A stretch of 64,000 bases of DNA, from the NCBI RefSeq assembly GCF_016406125.1, contig NZ_CP066339.1:2480001-2544000 (forward strand), written 5' to 3'. The notes below the pieces were generated by a model, which was not told where the DNA came from, ran no database searches, and was given only the letters and a program-made list of their open reading frames with translations. The translations under genes were made by a program, and so were the position numbers. This DNA comes from Alicyclobacillus sp. SO9 (GTDB lineage Bacteria > Bacillota > Bacilli > Alicyclobacillales > Alicyclobacillaceae). Positions 59,616 through 64,000 of this stretch are shown here, one piece after another. Every line of letters starts with the position of its first letter. Within the stretch, counting starts at the first letter, position 1.

Positions 59616-61571
59616 ATGGCGGATGAAACGAGTCAGCTAGACACGTTGCTGCACGAACAGAGGACATTTGCGCCTTCAGAGGAATTCAGGAAACAGGCGA
59701 ATTTTAATGATCCTGCTGTTTACGAGAGAGCGGCGCAAGACCCGCAAGCGTATTGGGCTGAACAAGCCGCGAACCTTTCCTGGTTCGAAGACTATGACAA
59801 GGTGTTAGAATGGAATGCTCCCCACGCTAAGTGGTTTCTGAACGGGAAACTAAACGCTGCCTACAATGCCGTAGACAGGCATCGAACGACATCGCGTAAG
59901 AATAAGGCAGCCATCATGTGGGAAGGTGAACCTGGCGACAGCAAGGTATTCACATATGAGATGCTGGGGCGTGAAGTAGATAAGGCGGCCCATATGTTGA
60001 AGAATCTTGGAGTGAAGAAAGGCGATAGAGTCACAATTTATCTTCCCATGATTCCTGAATTGCCGATTTCCTTGTTAGCCTGCGCAAAAATAGGAGCGAT
60101 CCACTCAGTGGTATTCGGTGGATTTTCTGCCAAGAGTCTAAAGGAGAGAATTCTTGACGGAGATTCAGACGTTGTGATTACGGCAGACGGCGGCTGGCGC
60201 AGGGGCAAGGTCGTACCGCTGAAAGGAAATGCAGATGCGGCTGTCGAGGGAACAGCAGTCCGGAAAATGCTGGTTGTACAGCGAGTTGGTGATGCTGCAG
60301 AAACAGAGATGGTTGCTGGTCGAGATGTGTATTGGCATGAGGAGATGGCAAAGGCACCGTCCACGCCTTGTGCAGCGGAACCAATGGATTCGGAAGACAT
60401 TTTGTTCCTTTTGTATACATCCGGAACAACTGGAAAACCGAAGGGTATTGTTCATACCACGGCCGGTTATTTGGTGGGTGCCAATACGTCCATGAGAAGC
60501 GTATTTGACCTGAAGGATGAAGACATCTTCTTCTGTACCGCAGACATTGGCTGGGTCACTGGGCATACTTATATCGTTTATGGGCCGTTGTCTGCAGGTG
60601 CTACTGTTGTCATGTACGAGGGTGCGCCTGATTTTCCGGCACGTGATAGGTTCTGGGAAATCGTTGAAAAATACAGTGTTACAACCTTGTACACTGCGCC
60701 AACCTCCATTCGCACATTCATGAAGTGGGGACCACAATATGTAGAGAATCATAATCTGGACACACTGCGGTTGCTGGGAACTGTCGGAGAACCGATTAAT
60801 CCTGAAGCGTGGATGTGGTACCACGAACATATCGGAAAGGGCCGCTGTCCAATTGTAGATACATGGTGGCAGACGGAAACAGGTAGCGCCATGATTGCAC
60901 CTCTGCCTGGCATTACCGAAACCAAACCTGGTTCTGCCACACAACCGGTTCCGGGCATCTTGGCTGACGTGGTAGACGAGAATGGCAACTCTGTTGAACC
61001 GGGACACGGCGGTTACTTGGTCGTCAAGCATCCTTGGCCCTCCATGCTTCGGACTGTCTGGGGCGACGATGACAGATTTAAGCGAACGTATTTCGGCCAG
61101 TTCGAAGGAACATATCTTCCAGGAGACGGTGCGCACAAGGATAAGGACAGCTATTTCTGGATTCTGGGGCGCATTGACGATGTCATTAATGTCTCCGGTC
61201 ACAGGATTGGAACAATGGAAGTGGAAAGCGCTCTGGTCGATCACAATGCAGTCGCGGAGTCTGCAGTCATCGGCCGCTCTCATGAAGTCAAGGGTCAGGC
61301 GGTCACTGCTTTCGTTACCGTCAAGGAGGGCGTGGAAACGTCGCCGGAACTGGTGCAGGAACTGAAACAGCATGTGGTTGATAAAATCGGGGCAATGGCG
61401 AGACCGGAAGAAATTATCTTCACGGCAGAACTTCCGAAGACCCGCAGCGCAAAGATTATGCGCAGATTGCTTCGAGACATCGCTGAAGGGCGGGTCATCG
61501 GGGACACCACAACCTTGGCAGATCCATCGGTCGTCGAGTCCCTCAAGAATCAGTACTCTAACAATGAATAA
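59616..61571 (+). CDS. acsA: Acetyl-CoA synthetase
   Basis: An AMP-forming enzyme that activates acetate to acetyl-CoA via acetyl-AMP. Adenylation motifs: [18 protein letters not shown] (P-loop), [22 protein letters not shown] and [16 protein letters not shown]. The catalytic lysine (near 610) lies in [11 protein letters not shown]; the usual sequence is RSGK, so the Gly before Lys is Ala here. Length is 651, normal. ATG 59616 follows ACGGAGGGAG. Confidence 0.95.
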   Translation: MADETSQLDTLLHEQRTFAPSEEFRKQANFNDPAVYERAAQDPQAYWAEQAANLSWFEDYDKVLEWNAPHAKWFLNGKLNAAYNAVDRHRTTSRKNKAAIMWEGEPGDSKVFTYEMLGREVDKAAHMLKNLGVKKGDRVTIYLPMIPELPISLLACAKIGAIHSVVFGGFSAKSLKERILDGDSDVVITADGGWRRGKVVPLKGNADAAVEGTAVRKMLVVQRVGDAAETEMVAGRDVYWHEEMAKAPSTPCAAEPMDSEDILFLLYTSGTTGKPKGIVHTTAGYLVGANTSMRSVFDLKDEDIFFCTADIGWVTGHTYIVYGPLSAGATVVMYEGAPDFPARDRFWEIVEKYSVTTLYTAPTSIRTFMKWGPQYVENHNLDTLRLLGTVGEPINPEAWMWYHEHIGKGRCPIVDTWWQTETGSAMIAPLPGITETKPGSATQPVPGILADVVDENGNSVEPGHGGYLVVKHPWPSMLRTVWGDDDRFKRTYFGQFEGTYLPGDGAHKDKDSYFWILGRIDDVINVSGHRIGTMEVESALVDHNAVAESAVIGRSHEVKGQAVTAFVTVKEGVETSPELVQELKQHVVDKIGAMARPEEIIFTAELPKTRSAKIMRRLLRDIAEGRVIGDTTTLADPSVVESLKNQYSNNE

Positions 61572-61600
61572 ATGAGAGAATGAAATCGGTACAAAGAATG

Positions 61601-61621
61601 GGGCGTGCGCGAGGCACGCCC
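61601..61621. terminator. Possible bidirectional hairpin between convergent genes
   Basis: GGGCGTGC/GCACGCCC with a five-base loop lies exactly between acsA and the convergent 140-residue gene. There is no T run on either side, so termination is uncertain. Confidence 0.45.
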
Positions 61622-62043
61622 TATGCTGTCCTCTCGAGAATCTGCTTAGCATTGTTGTACAGCGCTGCCATACCGCCAAACAAGCTGTAAAAGAAGCTGT
61701 CCGGTGCGTCGAGTGAAAACGATTGATAGTCTTTTGGGTTCATACCGAGCATCCATTCAAACAAGTCGGCACTGTTGTAGGCATAGAAACAAAAGTTCAC
61801 GTAGTCAAAAAAAGGCATTTTCTCAGTAATGGTCACAATGTCGTGGGCATAACCAGTGATGTCTCTCTGGGCTTCTCCTATCATCTGGACAGCGTCGTCC
61901 AATTGTACGTGAATCTTCACTGTACGTTCATCAATTTCCTCAATTTGGGCCACCGTCGTTCCCTCCATCTCTGTTCGAAAGCTGCCTGTAACTCTTAGGT
62001 TCAACGATTTAAGTTCAAATTTTTCCCGCCAGACTTGCAGCAC
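61621..62043 (-). CDS. Unknown protein, third gene of the DUF2249 operon
   Basis: Not recognised. A 140-residue protein with a beta-rich N-terminal half (ELKSLNLRVTGSFRTEM, TVKIHVQLDD) and a helical C-terminal half (FFYSLFGGMAALYNNAKQ). GTG 62043 has no good ribosome binding site and lies 25 bases after the upstream stop, so it may depend on translational coupling. Co-transcription with the DUF2249 gene is likely. Confidence 0.6.
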   Translation of the reverse strand: MLQVWREKFELKSLNLRVTGSFRTEMEGTTVAQIEEIDERTVKIHVQLDDAVQMIGEAQRDITGYAHDIVTITEKMPFFDYVNFCFYAYNSADLFEWMLGMNPKDYQSFSLDAPDSFFYSLFGGMAALYNNAKQILERTA

Positions 62044-62068
62044 GCGCAGGATCTAGGACGCAAAACAA

Positions 62069-62446
62069 TCAGATTCCGAATCTTGAAGGCAGCACCAGAG
62101 TGCCTCGATGCAGAGCATCTCGAAAGAGGGAAGCTCCAAGCAACTCACCTGCATCAAGAGGCAAGGGTCTCTGCTTTTGATACCCGTCATCTGTGAAGAA
62201 GTCTTTGTTTTTCTCAAGTTGTTGCACGAGCAACGACAGACCCCAGAGCAGCGCCGGGTCGATGTCAACTCCTTCATAGTCCGACCGGGATTGTGCCAAT
62301 TCCAACACTCGGTAGACTTGTTCATACCCCATCGGTGCATAGGCGACGACACCCTTAAGCAAATCGTCGCCATCATAGATCACAAATACTTTGCGGTACC
62401 CGTGCACCACATGACCGTTCGAAAGCCACGAAATTTTGATACTCAT
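62069..62446 (-). CDS. Unknown protein, second gene of the DUF2249 operon
   Basis: A 125-residue soluble protein with no recognised family. It starts KISWLSNGHVVHGYRKVFVIYDGDD, a strand-rich opening, and ends with a Leu/Arg-rich tail. ATG 62446 overlaps the stop codon of the DUF2249 gene by 4 bases (ATGA), so the two are coupled. Confidence 0.65.
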   Translation of the reverse strand: MSIKISWLSNGHVVHGYRKVFVIYDGDDLLKGVVAYAPMGYEQVYRVLELAQSRSDYEGVDIDPALLWGLSLLVQQLEKNKDFFTDDGYQKQRPLPLDAGELLGASLFRDALHRGTLVLPSRFGI

Positions 62447-62682
62447 TCAGATACTCGGCTGATTTTAATCTTGAATTCTGTCGGACCTTGTTCGACGTAT
62501 TCCCAGGCAAACATGTTGGCTCGCTCCAGTTTAAATTGATAGTGGAGCGGTACCGGATCGTGATCGTTCACCAAAAGCATGTCTTCTCCGGGCTTTAACC
62601 CGTCAAAGGTTTCAAAGATAACCTGGTGTTTGCGATGTGGCGGGTACTCTGTGGCATTGACAGTGGCTGCGTAACTACTCAT
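62443..62682 (-). CDS. DUF2249 domain protein
   Basis: The 79-residue protein carries FDGLKPGEDMLLVNDHDPVPLHYQF and AWEYVEQGPTEFKIKI, the DUF2249 signature, a TusA/SirA-like fold often found beside anaerobic respiration, NO-handling and hemerythrin genes. Its biochemical role is unproven. ATG 62682 follows AAGGAGG. A perfect Fnr-type site lies 64 bases upstream, at about the right distance for activation. Confidence 0.85.
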   Translation of the reverse strand: MSSYAATVNATEYPPHRKHQVIFETFDGLKPGEDMLLVNDHDPVPLHYQFKLERANMFAWEYVEQGPTEFKIKISRVSE

Positions 62683-62745
62683 GTTTGTAACCTCCTTGTG
62701 TTTTCGAAGTACACCTGTACTGTACTAAGGTTTTTATCACATCAC

Positions 62746-62761
62746 TGTGACCTCCATCACA
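62746..62761. promoter_or_regulatory. Crp/Fnr-type operator between divergent genes
   Basis: TGTGA-N6-TCACA is a perfect palindrome of the Bacillus Fnr/ArfM and Crp class. It lies between the DUF2249 operon and the VIT transporter gene, and a Crp/Fnr regulator gene begins 940 bases away. If the minus-strand TACAGT near 62719 is the minus-10 of the DUF2249 promoter, the site would be near -41. Confidence 0.75.
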
Positions 62762-62901
62762 TGCACCAGCGATTCAACTGTTCACATAGTTCATTAGGAC
62801 TACTTTTCTTTTGGTGAGTATATCCAAGCGGAGGATGTGTGAAATCCTTTTGCAGGGTACTCTGAATTTATGGGCATAACAAACCATGGGAGGGAATCTC
62901 G

Positions 62902-63609
62902 ATGGTCGACAGTTCAGCAGAGGCGGCAAACACGGAGAAACACTTTCGCACTCAGGAAGTAGTGCGAGACATCATTATTGGCATGGCGGATGGACTGACG
63001 GTGCCTTTTGCGTTAGCGGCAGGATTGAGTGGAGCCGTATCTAATACGTGGCTGATTGTAACGGCAGGACTCGCAGAAATTGCTGCTGGGTCCATTGCTA
63101 TGGGATTGGGCGGGTATTTGGCAGTAAAATCAGACCATGAATACTACGAAGCGGAAATGGAACGGGAGCGGCAGGAAATTCGGGATATGCCGGAAGCAGA
63201 ACGGCGTGAAGTGGAAGACATCATACGTCGTTGGGGATTTCATCACCATCATGTCGAGCCCGCCGTGAATACAATTACTGACGATAACGACAAGTGGATT
63301 GACTTTATGATGCAATATGAGCTTCGCCTTGAGCGTCCGCGCCCAGAGCGTGCACGGAACAGTTCTTTGACAATCGGCATTTCCTACATCATTGGTGGAC
63401 TTGTTCCACTGGCTCCTTACTTTTTATTTACCAATGCAGCTCAAGCACTGTTGGTTTCGGTGATTTTTACAATTCTTGCACTGTTTATATTTGGCTATGT
63501 AAAAGCACGTTTTATCGGAACGCGAGCGTGGCGCAGTGCATTTCAAATGGCCCTGGTAGGCGGATTGGCCGCACTTGTCGCATTTTTGGCAGCGAAGTAT
63601 ATTGCTTAA
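62902..63609 (+). CDS. VIT1/CCC1-family Fe2+/Mn2+ transporter
   Basis: A 235-residue membrane protein with five helices of the VIT family: DIIIGMADGLTVPFALAAGLSG (helix 1 with the conserved Asp), AGLAEIAAGSIAMGLGGYLAVKS, an acidic metal-binding cytosolic loop (ESDYYEAEMERERQEI-like, HHHHVEP) and two C-terminal helices. It probably exports or stores ferrous iron or manganese. ATG 62902 follows GGGAGG. It is divergent from the DUF2249 operon across an Fnr-type site. Confidence 0.9.
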   Translation: MVDSSAEAANTEKHFRTQEVVRDIIIGMADGLTVPFALAAGLSGAVSNTWLIVTAGLAEIAAGSIAMGLGGYLAVKSDHEYYEAEMERERQEIRDMPEAERREVEDIIRRWGFHHHHVEPAVNTITDDNDKWIDFMMQYELRLERPRPERARNSSLTIGISYIIGGLVPLAPYFLFTNAAQALLVSVIFTILALFIFGYVKARFIGTRAWRSAFQMALVGGLAALVAFLAAKYIA

Positions 63610-63701
63610 CCGCTTCAGGCTTTGTCCTGGGTTTTGTATTGTTGCGCCCTTCAGATGTGATAATCTAGTTTGTGAAACGGATTCTCGAAAGAAGGGCCGC
63701 T

Positions 63702-64000
63702 ATGGATAAATGGGAAGTATTGCGCAGCATAGAACTGTTCAAAGAGTTGAATGATATGCAGTTAGAGTCTATCGAGGCTCTAACTGCTGAACATACTTAC
63801 GAGCGCGGCGAATACGTGTTTATGGAAGGACAGACACGTGAGTCTGTATACTTTGTGCGCAAGGGACTTGTGAAAGTCTTCAAGGTTGATGAAGAAGGTC
63901 GCGAGCAAATTGTGAATATTATCGGGGCAAAGCAGATGTTTCCCCATGTCGGATTTTTTGACAGCAGTCCCTATCCGGGTACGGCAGAGGCCCTGACATC
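63702..64000 (+). CDS. Crp/Fnr-family regulator, truncated by window end
   Basis: The visible 99 codons form a cyclic-nucleotide-binding-type beta roll: LRSIELFKELNDMQLESIEAL, YERGEYVFMEGQT, VYFVRKGLVKVFKVDEEG and PGTAEALT. No N-terminal Fe-S cysteines are seen in this part; the DNA-binding HTH lies beyond the window. ATG 63702 follows GAAGGGCCG. It is a candidate regulator of the nearby TGTGA-N6-TCACA site. Confidence 0.88.
   Translation, partial: MDKWEVLRSIELFKELNDMQLESIEALTAEHTYERGEYVFMEGQTRESVYFVRKGLVKVFKVDEEGREQIVNIIGAKQMFPHVGFFDSSPYPGTAEALT

Noticed and set aside
60165-61679. Antisense frame of 504 codons across acetyl-CoA synthetase
   Set aside because: It lies wholly opposite a strongly supported gene, has no ribosome binding site and shows Cys/His/Arg-rich composition typical of a shadow frame.

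Overview
The window reads as chromosome from an endospore-forming Bacillota, most likely an Alicyclobacillus-like member of the Bacillales. Reasons: CotE, SpoVAF, SpoVK, GerA-type germinant receptors and YheC/YheD coat-associated ATP-grasp proteins; strong AGGAGG ribosome binding sites with many GTG and TTG starts; Gram-positive LexA, GlnR and CcpA-type sites; and the Bacillus-like order miaB-ricA-mutS-mutL-miaA-hfq ... spoVK-hflX-ynbB-glnR-glnA ... lexA/yneA. The species cannot be named from the sequence alone.

Layout. 1-2340: right end of a phage-like lysis module (PLD-type nuclease, GH25 lysozyme, small membrane protein) closed by a terminator. 2383-7887: cotE followed by two YheC/YheD ATP-grasp proteins, an ATP-grasp/amidoligase fusion and an unknown protein; this is the best candidate for an undescribed amide-bond-forming system of the spore coat. 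7898-9980: large serine recombinase and an excisionase-like HTH protein. 9994-13086: a c-di-GMP-I riboswitch in front of a PAS-GGDEF-EAL-PilZ protein. 13199-22449: Cas2-like small protein, gerA-type operon (order A-C-B), an orphan GerAB permease, small membrane proteins, and a methyltransferase/ATP-grasp pair. 22478-32814: tRNA modification and mismatch repair genes, hfq, and 13 tRNA genes. 32995-36410: spoVAF, a repeat-rich intergenic island, and a nuclease-like gene. 36612-43541: spoVK, a GTPase, an unusual membrane protein with duplicated Asp-rich motifs, hflX, ynbB, glnR-glnA. 43634-48115: envelope glycosyl/acyltransferases, lexA and a divergent yneA-like gene with four LexA boxes. 48330-54054: SAM-I riboswitch controlling metH and a fused homocysteine methyltransferase/methylene-THF reductase. 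54061-54980: second repeat island. 55035-61571: HAD phosphatase, glycyl-tRNA synthetase, small genes, MFS transporter, acetyl-CoA synthetase. 61621-64000: DUF2249 operon, VIT-family metal transporter and the start of a Crp/Fnr regulator around a perfect Fnr-type site.

Recurring themes are sporulation and germination (coat assembly, germinant receptors, SpoVAF, SpoVK), translation quality and tRNA modification (miaB, ricA, miaA, hfq, tRNAs, glyS), and metabolite-sensing control (c-di-GMP, SAM, glutamine, DNA damage, probably oxygen). A striking non-coding feature is a set of tandem repeats with 10-11 bp units confined to intergenic gaps, and a family of AATAAGC hairpins shared by two gaps 20 kb apart.
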